Shown here: in pieces, positions 19,374 through 26,886 of the stretch | Position numbering within the stretch: the stretch's first letter is position 1 | Layout: each line of letters starts with the position of its first letter | Virus record (IMG/VR): IMGVR_UViG_3300037165_000009 | Span: 1-35,898 of that record | Length of the DNA stretch: 35,898 nucleotides | DNA from: a virus | Reading direction: 5' to 3' (one strand) | Notes under the pieces: generated by a model | Seen by the model: only the letters and a program-made list of their open reading frames with translations | Databases searched by the model: none | What the model was told of the DNA's origin: nothing | Translations under genes and position numbers: made by a program

Positions 19374-21238
19374 CGATCCTTAAGATCGACAACTTCGCCG
19401 GCATCCAGCCTCGGTACTCGCCGCGGTTGCTGCCAAATAATGCAGCGGTCATCGCCTCGAACGTGAAGCTCACCTCCGGCGAGTTACGCGGCCTGCACGA
19501 GACACAGTTGCTGTACGACTTCACTCAGTTCGCCTATGCGAATCCGGTGGCCCGCGCCTATCGGTTGCCGTCCACCGTGGGCGCGCCGATCCCCATCAGC
19601 AACGCTGACACCTGGGTGCCGTTCTTCGATCCGAACGTGGACTTCGTGCGCACTCCCGTGTTGGAAGATTCGTTCGAGCGGTACTACTGGACCGGCGATA
19701 GCTTCACCAACAGTGGCGCACCGAACTACAACACACGCGCCCGAATCCAGGCTGGGAACTCTGCGTTCCTCTTGGGTGTGCCCACTCCCGTGAACGCCCC
19801 CACGGTCACGCCCGCGACCGGCGTGACCAGCGTGCGCGCCTATGTGTACACCTTCGTCAGCGCCTATGGAGAGGAAGGGCCGCCCTCACCCCCCACGGTG
19901 GCTACGGGTACGGCTGGCACGTGGACGATCGCAGGCTTCGATACCACGGTGCCGAATTCAAGCCAGCGCAACATCACCACCAAGCGGATCTACCGCACGG
20001 TGACTGGCACGAACTCGACCTCGTACTTCTGGGTCGCGGACATCACCCTAGCGACTACGACGTACTCCGACACGGCGACGGACACCTCGGTGGCGCAGAA
20101 CTTCACGATGCCCTCGCTGACCTACACCCAGCCACCAGCTACCTTGCAGGGCCTAGCGTCGCACCCGGGTGGATTCCTCGTGGGCTTCTCGGGGCGCGAC
20201 TTGTGGATGTCGCAGCCCTACCAGCCGCACGCCTGGCCCGTGCAGAACATTCAGACGATGCAGACCGAGATCGTCGGCGTGGCTATCTACAACAACGTGA
20301 TTGTAGTGACGACCACCAGCCACCCGTACATCGGTGAGGGTATGACCCCCATCGGCATCACGATGCAGAAAATCGACTCGATCGACCCGTGCCTTAACCG
20401 GCGCTCGATGGCGACGACGATCAACGGCGTCTACTACTCCAGTCCACAAGGGATCATGGCGTGCACGGGCGGCATCACCCAGCTGGCGACCCTGAACCTG
20501 TTCACCCGGGAAGAGTGGCAGAACTACTTCAGCCCGACGACGGTCCAGGCTGTGCCGTACGGCGTGCAGTACATCGCCTTCGACACCACGAACGGCGGGT
20601 TCATCTTCTCCCCCATGGATCCTAACTCGCCACTGACCCAGCTGGACCGGTTCAGCAACGTCGCGGCGATCCAACAGGACCAGTACTCGGGGGACGTGTA
20701 TCTGATCCAGGGTTCCCAGGTCCGCCTGTGGGACCCCCCGGCCAGCATCCCCTATTCCTTCACGTGGCAGAGCAAGGACTTCGACCTGCCGAACCCCGTG
20801 AACATGGGCGCTTTTCGTATCAAATTCAACGCAGTACCGATCACGGTGCCGCTGAGTCAGCTGAATGACTACACGACGTTCGACACTGCCCGGATCGCGA
20901 AGCCTTTGAACTGCACGAACCTTGCGGTGATCAATGGCGTGCGGACCATGAATATCGTAGGATATTCCTCACCACAGATTCGTAATCCGATCGGTGGCAG
21001 CCCGCTGTTCCCGATGTCACAGTTCACCAATGCCGCGGCGTCGGTGCAGCTGACGATCTCGGCCCGCTCTGAAGGGTCGCAGTGGATCCAGGTGTTCTCC
21101 CAGTCCATCTCGGACGAGCGGATCTACCGGATGCCCACGGGGTTCAAGTCGGATGCTTGGCGCATCGCGTTCATCAGCAATTCCAACATCTACTCTTTTG
21201 CGCTCGCTGAGACGGCGCTCGAACTAAAGAAGGTCTGA
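19370..21238 (+). CDS. Tail or virion structural protein of podophage type (622 aa)
   Basis: The ATG at 19370 has GGAGG about seven bases upstream and overlaps the fibre stop by four bases. The opening IDNFAGIQPRYSPRLLPNNA, AVIASNVKLTSGELRGL is a signature I know from podophage structural proteins that carry a tail-tube or nozzle-like beta propeller. The body has many beta strands (TSVRAYVYTFVSAYGEEGPP, GFLVGFSGRDLWMSQPYQPH, PQGIMACTGGITQLATLNLF) and a C-terminal region EGSQWIQVFSQSISDERIYRM. It ends the fibre/tail cluster before the lysis genes. An exact role (tail tube B, nozzle or stopper) cannot be fixed from sequence. Confidence 0.7.
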   Translation: MTILKIDNFAGIQPRYSPRLLPNNAAVIASNVKLTSGELRGLHETQLLYDFTQFAYANPVARAYRLPSTVGAPIPISNADTWVPFFDPNVDFVRTPVLEDSFERYYWTGDSFTNSGAPNYNTRARIQAGNSAFLLGVPTPVNAPTVTPATGVTSVRAYVYTFVSAYGEEGPPSPPTVATGTAGTWTIAGFDTTVPNSSQRNITTKRIYRTVTGTNSTSYFWVADITLATTTYSDTATDTSVAQNFTMPSLTYTQPPATLQGLASHPGGFLVGFSGRDLWMSQPYQPHAWPVQNIQTMQTEIVGVAIYNNVIVVTTTSHPYIGEGMTPIGITMQKIDSIDPCLNRRSMATTINGVYYSSPQGIMACTGGITQLATLNLFTREEWQNYFSPTTVQAVPYGVQYIAFDTTNGGFIFSPMDPNSPLTQLDRFSNVAAIQQDQYSGDVYLIQGSQVRLWDPPASIPYSFTWQSKDFDLPNPVNMGAFRIKFNAVPITVPLSQLNDYTTFDTARIAKPLNCTNLAVINGVRTMNIVGYSSPQIRNPIGGSPLFPMSQFTNAAASVQLTISARSEGSQWIQVFSQSISDERIYRMPTGFKSDAWRIAFISNSNIYSFALAETALELKKV

Positions 21239-21241
21239 GCC

Positions 21242-21517
21242 ATGGCCGAGAAAAGTAATGACGACCTGTACCAAGTCCTCATGGCGATGTCTCGGGATAT
21301 CGGTTCCATCAAGGCTACGGGGGATGCAACAGCTGAGACCTTGACCAAGCATATTCTCGACGACCAGGCTCTGGGTCAGCGTATCGTAGCCCTTGAGCTG
21401 ACGGGAGCCACGCAGCGTGGTGCCGCGACGGTATGGTCTTTGGTGACCGGCGCGCTCGGCGGCTCATTGGGTGTTGCTGCGACGTTCATCACGACCTACT
21501 GGCTGAGGCACAAATGA
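21242..21517 (+). CDS. Single-membrane-segment protein, holin candidate (91 aa)
   Basis: The ATG at 21242 follows the tail gene by three bases. Residues 1-60 are polar and helical (MAEKSNDDLYQVLMAMSRDI and later ALGQRIVALELTGATQRG); residues 61-87 (AATVWSLVTGALGGSLGVAA, TFITTYW) form one glycine-rich hydrophobic segment, followed by the basic end LRHK. This is the layout of class III-type holins and pinholin-like or antiholin proteins. The gene directly precedes and overlaps the endolysin gene by four bases. It probably forms, or regulates, the inner-membrane hole that times lysis. Confidence 0.7.
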   Translation: MAEKSNDDLYQVLMAMSRDIGSIKATGDATAETLTKHILDDQALGQRIVALELTGATQRGAATVWSLVTGALGGSLGVAATFITTYWLRHK

Positions 21518-22038
21518 GCTACACCTGGGATGCGGTATTCGGGATCGTGTTGCCGATCGAGGGTAAGCTCTCGCTCGACCCCAAGGATCAGGGCAACTAC
21601 ACCCCAGCCGGTGTGCTGAAGGGCACGAAGTACGGCATCAGCGCCCATGCGTTCCCGGACGAGGACATCGCTAACCTGACGCTCGACCGGGCCAAGGCCC
21701 TGGCCAAGCTGCGGTACTGGGACGTGATCCGCGGCGACGAGCTGCACCCCTGGCTGGCGCTCCTGCTATTCGACTCGTCCTACAACGAGGGGGACGCGGC
21801 AGCGGTCAAGCACCTGCAGCGGGCCTTGGGGATCGCCCCGGATGGGGTGTTCGGGGGCCAGACCCTCCTGGCCTGTGAGATGGCCATCCACCGGTCGAAC
21901 CTGCTGTGGCTCATGGCCGAGTACACCACCCAGCGGAACCTGAGCTACACTCGGGATGCCGGGTTCGCGGAGTACGGCCACAGCTGGTTCGCCCGCACCG
22001 CCCTGGTGCTCGCTCAAGCAACGCAGGTACATTCATGA
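21514..22038 (+). CDS. Endolysin, GH108-type muramidase (174 aa)
   Basis: The endolysin cuts the glycan strand of peptidoglycan. The ATG at 21514 overlaps the upstream stop by four bases. The N-terminal catalytic domain matches glycosyl hydrolase family 108: E16 in LPIEGKLSLDPKDQGNYTPA is the expected catalytic glutamate, followed by TKYGISAHAFPDEDI. The C-terminal region (LALLLFDSSYNEGDAAAVKH, LQRALGIAPDGVFGGQTL) fits the helical peptidoglycan-binding partner (PG_binding_3). There is no signal peptide, so it needs a holin to reach the wall. It overlaps the next gene by four bases. Confidence 0.88.
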   Translation: MSYTWDAVFGIVLPIEGKLSLDPKDQGNYTPAGVLKGTKYGISAHAFPDEDIANLTLDRAKALAKLRYWDVIRGDELHPWLALLLFDSSYNEGDAAAVKHLQRALGIAPDGVFGGQTLLACEMAIHRSNLLWLMAEYTTQRNLSYTRDAGFAEYGHSWFARTALVLAQATQVHS

Positions 22039-22214
22039 GCACCCTCAAAGGTCACCGCAAGTGGATCATCACCTTCGTGCTGGTGCTGGCCGCGTTCTAT
22101 CTCGCGCTCAAGGGTATCCTTGACGGTAAGACGTGGGCGTGGTTCTGTGGAAGTCTCGCGACCGGACATGGCACGGCCAACGTCCTGGATAAGCGCGGTG
22201 GTGGCGAAGGATGA
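22035..22214 (+). CDS. Small membrane protein, second holin candidate (59 aa)
   Basis: The ATG at 22035 overlaps the endolysin stop by four bases. After a basic start (MSTLKGHRKW) residues 11-29 (IITFVLVLAAFYLALKGIL) form a strong membrane segment; a second, weaker one may be TWAWFCGSLATGHGTANVL (33-51). The end is polar (DKRGGGEG). Size, charge and place between endolysin and spanin suggest a second holin or antiholin, partner to the 91-aa protein at 21242. Which of the two is the hole-former cannot be told from sequence. It overlaps the i-spanin start by four bases. Confidence 0.65.
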   Translation: MSTLKGHRKWIITFVLVLAAFYLALKGILDGKTWAWFCGSLATGHGTANVLDKRGGGEG

Positions 22215-22705
22215 TCCCGATCCCAGCAGCCTGGAAGACTTACCTGGACATCGCAGGGTTCGTCGCTTTCATCGTCCTGGTCACGATCATTGTGCACCAT
22301 CTCGAAGCGGTGGGCGCGGCGCGGATCCAGGCGCAGGACGCAGCGGTCCTGGCGGCTGATCATGCGAAGATGATCGAGCAGGAACAGCAGTGGCAGGCGA
22401 AGGCCGAAGCCGCACAGGAGCAGCGTGATGCGACTCAGAAGCAGCTGGAGGCTTACATGGCTTCCAACCCTATTGGCCATGTGTTCCTGTGCAACCCGGG
22501 CCGTCCCAAGCCAGCAGTGCCCAGTACCGCCGCCACGAACCCTGGAGATGCGAGTCCCAGCTCCGGACCCGCTGCTGTTCCCGATGTGCCTGAAGGAACT
22601 GATATCGGGGCTGGACTCGCAACCATCGTGCGTGCAGCTGCAACGCTGGACGGACTCTATCGACAGTATCAGCAGCAGCCCCAAGCTGCAGCAGTGAGTC
22701 AGTAA
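22211..22705 (+). CDS. i-spanin (Rz-like), 164 aa
   Basis: The start at 22211 overlaps the previous stop by four bases. The N-terminus is MIPIPAAWKTYLDIAG, with a membrane segment FVAFIVLVTIIVH at about residues 17-29, then a long periplasmic coiled coil (residues about 33-85: QAQDAAVLAADHAKMIEQEQ, QWQAKAEAAQEQRDATQKQL) and a proline/serine/alanine-rich tail. This is the architecture of the Rz inner-membrane spanin subunit, which fuses the inner and outer membranes in the last step of lysis. The o-spanin partner is embedded in the +1 frame (22428-22697). Confidence 0.8.
   Translation: MIPIPAAWKTYLDIAGFVAFIVLVTIIVHHLEAVGAARIQAQDAAVLAADHAKMIEQEQQWQAKAEAAQEQRDATQKQLEAYMASNPIGHVFLCNPGRPKPAVPSTAATNPGDASPSSGPAAVPDVPEGTDIGAGLATIVRAAATLDGLYRQYQQQPQAAAVSQ
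22428..22697 (+). CDS. Embedded o-spanin (Rz1-like lipoprotein), 89 aa
   Basis: Read in the +1 frame within the i-spanin gene, this frame opens at ATG 22428 with AGGAG seven bases upstream, better than many start sites in the window. It encodes a basic start (MRLRSSWRLTW), a short hydrophobic core (LPTLLAM) and cysteines at 19 and 21 (C19-S-C21-A-T-R), then a proline-rich region (CPVPPPRTLEMRVPAPDP). That is the layout of Rz1, an outer-membrane lipoprotein pairing with Rz. The lipobox is not canonical (L-A-M-C or M-C-S-C). Five cysteines in all could also form disulfides. An embedded +1 frame gene is the typical Rz1 arrangement. Confidence 0.7.
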   Translation: MRLRSSWRLTWLPTLLAMCSCATRAVPSQQCPVPPPRTLEMRVPAPDPLLFPMCLKELISGLDSQPSCVQLQRWTDSIDSISSSPKLQQ

Positions 22706-22890
22706 TGGCCAAGAAGCAACTGGGCAGCGCCCGCGCAATGATCGGCTATGGCGATGGCCGTGTGGACCCGATCGGCCCGAAGATGCGCAATGTCGGGCAG
22801 CTGCGTGCCTACTACCGGGATGACAACGGCGTGCGCACCCAGGCGGTCCCGCAGCAGCGGCCGGCCTTCATGAAACCCCGGTATGGATAG
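22705..22890 (+). CDS. Small basic protein of unknown function (61 aa)
   Basis: The ATG at 22705 overlaps the i-spanin stop (TAATGG) by one base. The protein is basic and glycine/arginine rich: MAKKQLGSARAMIGYGDGRV, DPIGPKMRNVGQLRAYYRDD, QRPAFMKPRYG, with no hydrophobic segment. No family is recognised. It lies between the lysis cassette and the GNAT-like gene, whose start it overlaps by eight bases, so it may be co-translated with that. It is possibly a minor virion protein, but this rests on position alone. Confidence 0.6.
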   Translation: MAKKQLGSARAMIGYGDGRVDPIGPKMRNVGQLRAYYRDDNGVRTQAVPQQRPAFMKPRYG

Positions 22891-23341
22891 GCTGATCCAT
22901 GACGACGATCGGGTCTATGATTACATCGCTGGCAAGTCGGGCCTTGTCCATGTACGAGACTTCATCGGGATTGCCCGTGAAGTTGACGGCCAGCTGGTTG
23001 CAGCTGTGGGCTACGATCACCATCAGGACTGGTCGTGCTCGTTTCACATCGCCGCCGAGCCCCGAGGCATAGACCGCCTGCTGCTGCGGATGATGTTCGA
23101 GGTGCCCTTCAAACAGTGGGACTACCGGCTTCTCCTGGGGATCATCCAGGCCGGCAACGCGAAGTCACTTAACATAGCGTCTCGACTCGGCTTTTCGACA
23201 GTGCTATCCTTGGCCGACGCCCATCCGTCTGGCTCCCTGGAGTTCTGGACGCTCCGGCGCGAAGACTGCAAGTGGCTGGCACTAAACGAGAAAAACAACC
23301 ATGTCCGGCGGCGGCTCAGCTCCCAAGGCTCCAGACCTTAG
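22883..23341 (+). CDS. GNAT-fold acetyltransferase-like protein (152 aa)
   Basis: The ATG at 22883 overlaps the previous stop by eight bases. The fold is read from REVDGQLVAAVGYDHHQDWS (strand pair), then LLRMMFEVPFKQWDYRLLLG and the C-terminal motif IIQAGNAKSLNIASRLGFST (88-106), where 'N-x-K-S-x-x-I-A-S-R-L-G-F' matches the final helix of GNAT N-acetyltransferases. The acetyl-CoA loop (R/Q-x-x-G-x-G/A) is not obvious: EPRGIDRLLLRMM lies where it is expected, so catalysis is unsure. Such genes are found among podophage virion genes and may modify a virion or host protein. The last 41 bases overlap the next gene in another frame. Confidence 0.75.
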   Translation: MDRLIHDDDRVYDYIAGKSGLVHVRDFIGIAREVDGQLVAAVGYDHHQDWSCSFHIAAEPRGIDRLLLRMMFEVPFKQWDYRLLLGIIQAGNAKSLNIASRLGFSTVLSLADAHPSGSLEFWTLRREDCKWLALNEKNNHVRRRLSSQGSRP

Positions 23342-24449
23342 CGGTCAGACCAGTCAGGCGAATCAGACTTTCGGCACGGCGACCTCTGACGCTGCCCAGA
23401 CCAACGCGACCGCGCAGGCGTACAACGCCAACTCCCAGGCCACGGTGAACAATATCACCGGCCAGGAGACCCCCATGGTGGGGGCGGTGAACAACACCAC
23501 GAACCAGAACCTCAGCACCTACGGCAGCACCTTCGTGCCGTTGCAGCAGCAGCAGGCGCAGGCGGCGCAGGCATGGGGGTCCGATGCGAATATCCAGGCT
23601 CAGCAAGGCAAGGCCGAAGCTGATGCGAATTCCGCCGGCCAGGCCTCCCTGGCTAACCAGCGCGCCGCTCTGGCGTCTGAAGGCGTGGATCCGGCGTCGG
23701 TTCATGGCGACGCCCTGACCTCCCAGGCTGCTGTGCAGAACGCAGCCACTGTGGCTGGCGCTGGCACCCAGGCGGCGCAGAACACCACGCTGCAGAGCCA
23801 GCAGCTCGTCAACCAGGCGAACCAACTCGGTACCCAGATCAACGCCGCGGGCAACCAGGGCGCGGCGACCGCTTCGCAGATCGGCAACTCGACCGCGGCC
23901 ACCCAGTCGAGCGTCAATGCCCAGGATGTGAACAACACCACAGCGGCGAACTCCTACCTGAACACTGGCATCAATGCCAATAACAGCGCCCTGTCTGCGC
24001 AGCAGGATCAGTTCCAGGACCAGAACACGGCCTTCCAGGACCAGCAGCAGGCGGCGTCCGGAGCCATGTCTGCGATCGGTGGACTAGTTGGTTCCGCTGC
24101 CAAAGCCTACACCGGGGGCCTTCAGGAAGGTGGCCCAGTGCCCCACAGCTCCGGCATCCCCCCGCGGTTCATGAGCGCCAAGGGCGCAGCTGGCGTGATG
24201 CGGGAGTTCTACGAACGCGGCGGTCCCGTCTCGAACCATGGCGCGCTCCCAACGTCTCCCATCCCGGGGTCTACGGATACCAAGCCAGCATTGCTCACCC
24301 CCGACGAGTTCGTCATCCCCCGGGATGCCGCGACGTGGAAGGGTCACGAGCACTGGTATAAGCAGATCGACAAGGCGCGTGAGGACAAGGCTGCCCGCAT
24401 GGGTCTGCCCCCGCGTCCCACCAGCGCCCTCACGGCCCGCGGAGTGTAA
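23301..24449 (+). CDS. Alanine/glutamine-rich internal virion protein candidate (382 aa)
   Basis: It starts at ATG 23301, inside the GNAT gene. From residue 15 to about 250 it is low-complexity A, Q, N, T, G and S (LQQQQAQAAQAWGSDANIQA, QQDQFQDQNTAFQDQQQAAS), predicted helical or coiled, then a hydrophobic glycine patch MSAIGGLVGSAAKAY. The end has the block LTPDEFVIPRDAATWKGHEH, a motif I associate with virion proteins of podophages. Composition and position, after lysis and next to two larger internal proteins, suggest an ejection protein loaded in the head core that crosses the envelope on infection. No enzyme motif is visible. Confidence 0.65.
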   Translation: MSGGGSAPKAPDLSGQTSQANQTFGTATSDAAQTNATAQAYNANSQATVNNITGQETPMVGAVNNTTNQNLSTYGSTFVPLQQQQAQAAQAWGSDANIQAQQGKAEADANSAGQASLANQRAALASEGVDPASVHGDALTSQAAVQNAATVAGAGTQAAQNTTLQSQQLVNQANQLGTQINAAGNQGAATASQIGNSTAATQSSVNAQDVNNTTAANSYLNTGINANNSALSAQQDQFQDQNTAFQDQQQAASGAMSAIGGLVGSAAKAYTGGLQEGGPVPHSSGIPPRFMSAKGAAGVMREFYERGGPVSNHGALPTSPIPGSTDTKPALLTPDEFVIPRDAATWKGHEHWYKQIDKAREDKAARMGLPPRPTSALTARGV

Positions 24450-24451
24450 TC

Positions 24452-26884
24452 ATGGCAGCAACCCCCGGTGCAGCATTTTGGCAGGGCGCTCAGGCTGGTT
24501 CCGATCTGGTCGGTGGTCTTACCCAGTCTTCGCGTGATACACAGCAATACAACGAAGACCAAACTGCCCACGTTAAGGCGCAGAACGAGTCATACGTGGC
24601 TGCGGGGGGAGACCCGAACTCACCCAATGCTCCGACGACGCAAGATGCGAACGCGCACCAATCGTTCCTTCAATCCCTGGGGGCGAGCCTGAAGGCGGCC
24701 GGTACCGGGATCGAAGGGTACTTTGGTGCCCGACCCGCATCTGCGGCTGGTGCCGCTCCCGGTGGCGCTTTGCCCCCGCCCGCTTCGGCCTCCCCAGGCG
24801 GCGCGCTGCCTGCCCCCGCTCCGGCTCAGACCTTCCCTGCCGGTACCCCGGCCCAGGCAGTTGCAGCCCCCAGCGGCGTCCCTGGCGCGCCCACGGCCAA
24901 CGCCGCAGGTGGCGTGGCCATGATGGCCGAGGGTGGCCCGGTGCCGACCCCCGGTGCGGCCTTTTGGCAAGGGGCGCAGTCTGGCTCCAATCTGGTCGGC
25001 GGCCTTACGCAATCCTTGCGTGATACCCAGCGGTACAACCTAGATCAAACCGCACATGCCAAAGATGAGTCAGCCGCGTATCAAGTTGCGGGTGGTGCGA
25101 GCCCTGGCGACCGTGCAGCTGTAGCGCAGTACGTGGCGGGGGCCACTGCGGCACCGGCCGCCAGCCCGCAGCCTGGTGCCCAGCCTGGCCAACCCCCCAT
25201 CCCGCCTGCACCGAGCAACGCCCAGGCTCCGAACGGCCCCGTGGCGTCCGCCCAGGCCGTGGCGAACCCGGGCGGCGGGGCGCTGCCGCCCACGGCCGAT
25301 GCCCACGTGGCACACATCGAAGCATTCGCCGGCCACCTTCAGGCAGGCGCGCTGTCCGATGATGGTGTACAGGGTGGCACGGCACCGATCCCGCCCCCTG
25401 GTGGCCCGCAGACTGCGCTTGCTGCCAGCGCCCAGAACCCGGCTGCGGCCAAGGGTATCCCGGAGCGCAGTGACTCGGACTCGACCAAGGTCTCTGGCTC
25501 GGCCACCGCGAGCGGTGCCCCGGTGCACTCGTTGACCCCTGACTACTGGGATAAATCGGATCAGCTCATGGCTGAGGCTGTGGCCGCGGCGGCTCGTGCC
25601 GGCCACGACCCAGACCAGACTTACGCCGCGCTGAACCACATGCGCACGAGCTTCATCCAGGGCCACATGCTCCGGAACCTATCCGCTGCCAACGTCGCCC
25701 TCCAGAACAGGGACCAGGCCGGCGTCGAGACGGCGCTCAAGGCCATGAACTACTACCTGCCGAACGGGCAGAACCTGAATATCCAGAAGGATGCCAACGG
25801 CCAGCTGGTCTATCAGAATGCGCTGCAGCCATACCTCGACGCGCAGGGGAACCCGACTGACTCGAAGCGTATTCCCGGCCCGGATGGGAAGATGGTGGAC
25901 GCGCAGCCGAACATGATCCCCGTGGATGCCGCGCACCTGCAGATGCTGGGGCAGGCCGTGCTCGACCCGATGAAGGTCAACGACGTGTTGATCGCCGCCC
26001 GCTCCGGCGCTGCGAAGATCCAGCTCGAACAAGCGCAGGCTCACGGCGCGCTGATGACTGGTCAGGGCAACGAGCTGCGCGGCGAAGCAGCGGTCCAGCG
26101 CGCACACGTGCAGGACTTCCTCTCACACTCGCAGGCATACAAGAACACGGCCGAGGCGCAGTGGTGGGCGAACCGTATCACCGCCGCTGCCCAGCAGGGT
26201 GGCGCGAAGGGTGACGAACTGGCGTACAAAGCCGGGGCTGACTCTGCGAAAGCCGTCATGGACTTGCAGCAGGGCCTGCCCACGACCGCCCCCGCGATGG
26301 AGCCGCGGATGGATCCAAAGACGGGGCAGCCGCTCCTGGGGCCGGACGGCAAGCCGATCATGGTTGCGAGCATGGCACCCAATGCCGGCCGCACGATGCG
26401 CGATCCGACCAAGGTTCCGGTGTGGCTTCAGGGCAAGACCCCAGACCAGATCGGGCAGATCGCCTCCCTGGCTAGTGAGATCGGCGCGGCCAACCGCGGC
26501 GCGCTGCCCGCGCCGAAGGCCGCGGAGATCGCCGGGCAGATCTACTCTCACACGGGGACCAAGCACCCCGGTCCTGATGGCAAGCCCGAAGCGGACATCA
26601 AGTACTCGAAGGACCGGACGCAGGGCTGGATCTGGAACGGCAGAGGCTGGGACAACTTCAAGGCCAGCAAGCGCACCATCTCCAGCCTGGCCGGCGGGAA
26701 CGTGGACATTCAGGACACGCCCCCGACCGCGGGTGCGCCTTCGGGTGGCCCGCAGAACACGGCAGCCACCCCGGGTGAACCTTCGGGTGGCGCGGCGACT
26801 CCGGACAATCCTCTGGACAGCCATGAGCCTGCCGACACTGAGACGGACGAAGACAAAGCGGACGACAATCGCGAGGCGCAGTAA
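24452..26884 (+). CDS. Internal virion protein candidate with duplicated N-terminal module (810 aa)
   Basis: The ATG at 24452 follows the preceding stop by two bases. Residues 4-53 (TPGAAFWQGAQAGSDLVGGL and so on) are repeated at about 166-215 (TPGAAFWQGAQSGSNLVGGL). Both modules carry the signature TPGAAFWQGAQ-x-GS-x-LVGGLTQS-x-RDTQ-x-YN, and the second is preceded by MMAEGGPVP. The intervening and following parts are proline/alanine/glycine rich, then a helical middle (TYAALNHMRTSFIQGHMLRN) and a C-terminal globular segment (DRTQGWIWNGRGWDNFKASK) before an acidic end. It shares EGGPVP with the upstream protein. It probably belongs to the internal/ejection protein group. Confidence 0.7.
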   Translation: MAATPGAAFWQGAQAGSDLVGGLTQSSRDTQQYNEDQTAHVKAQNESYVAAGGDPNSPNAPTTQDANAHQSFLQSLGASLKAAGTGIEGYFGARPASAAGAAPGGALPPPASASPGGALPAPAPAQTFPAGTPAQAVAAPSGVPGAPTANAAGGVAMMAEGGPVPTPGAAFWQGAQSGSNLVGGLTQSLRDTQRYNLDQTAHAKDESAAYQVAGGASPGDRAAVAQYVAGATAAPAASPQPGAQPGQPPIPPAPSNAQAPNGPVASAQAVANPGGGALPPTADAHVAHIEAFAGHLQAGALSDDGVQGGTAPIPPPGGPQTALAASAQNPAAAKGIPERSDSDSTKVSGSATASGAPVHSLTPDYWDKSDQLMAEAVAAAARAGHDPDQTYAALNHMRTSFIQGHMLRNLSAANVALQNRDQAGVETALKAMNYYLPNGQNLNIQKDANGQLVYQNALQPYLDAQGNPTDSKRIPGPDGKMVDAQPNMIPVDAAHLQMLGQAVLDPMKVNDVLIAARSGAAKIQLEQAQAHGALMTGQGNELRGEAAVQRAHVQDFLSHSQAYKNTAEAQWWANRITAAAQQGGAKGDELAYKAGADSAKAVMDLQQGLPTTAPAMEPRMDPKTGQPLLGPDGKPIMVASMAPNAGRTMRDPTKVPVWLQGKTPDQIGQIASLASEIGAANRGALPAPKAAEIAGQIYSHTGTKHPGPDGKPEADIKYSKDRTQGWIWNGRGWDNFKASKRTISSLAGGNVDIQDTPPTAGAPSGGPQNTAATPGEPSGGAATPDNPLDSHEPADTETDEDKADDNREAQ
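24461..25096 (+). repeat. Duplicated module in the 810-aa gene
   Basis: Two protein-level copies about 50 residues long, encoded by 24461-24610 and 24947-25096, are offset by 486 bases. The amino-acid match is strong (TPGAAFWQGAQ, LVGGLTQS, RDTQ, DQTAH) but the DNA differs at many third positions, so the duplication is old. Confidence 0.8.
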
Positions 26885-26886
26885 CC

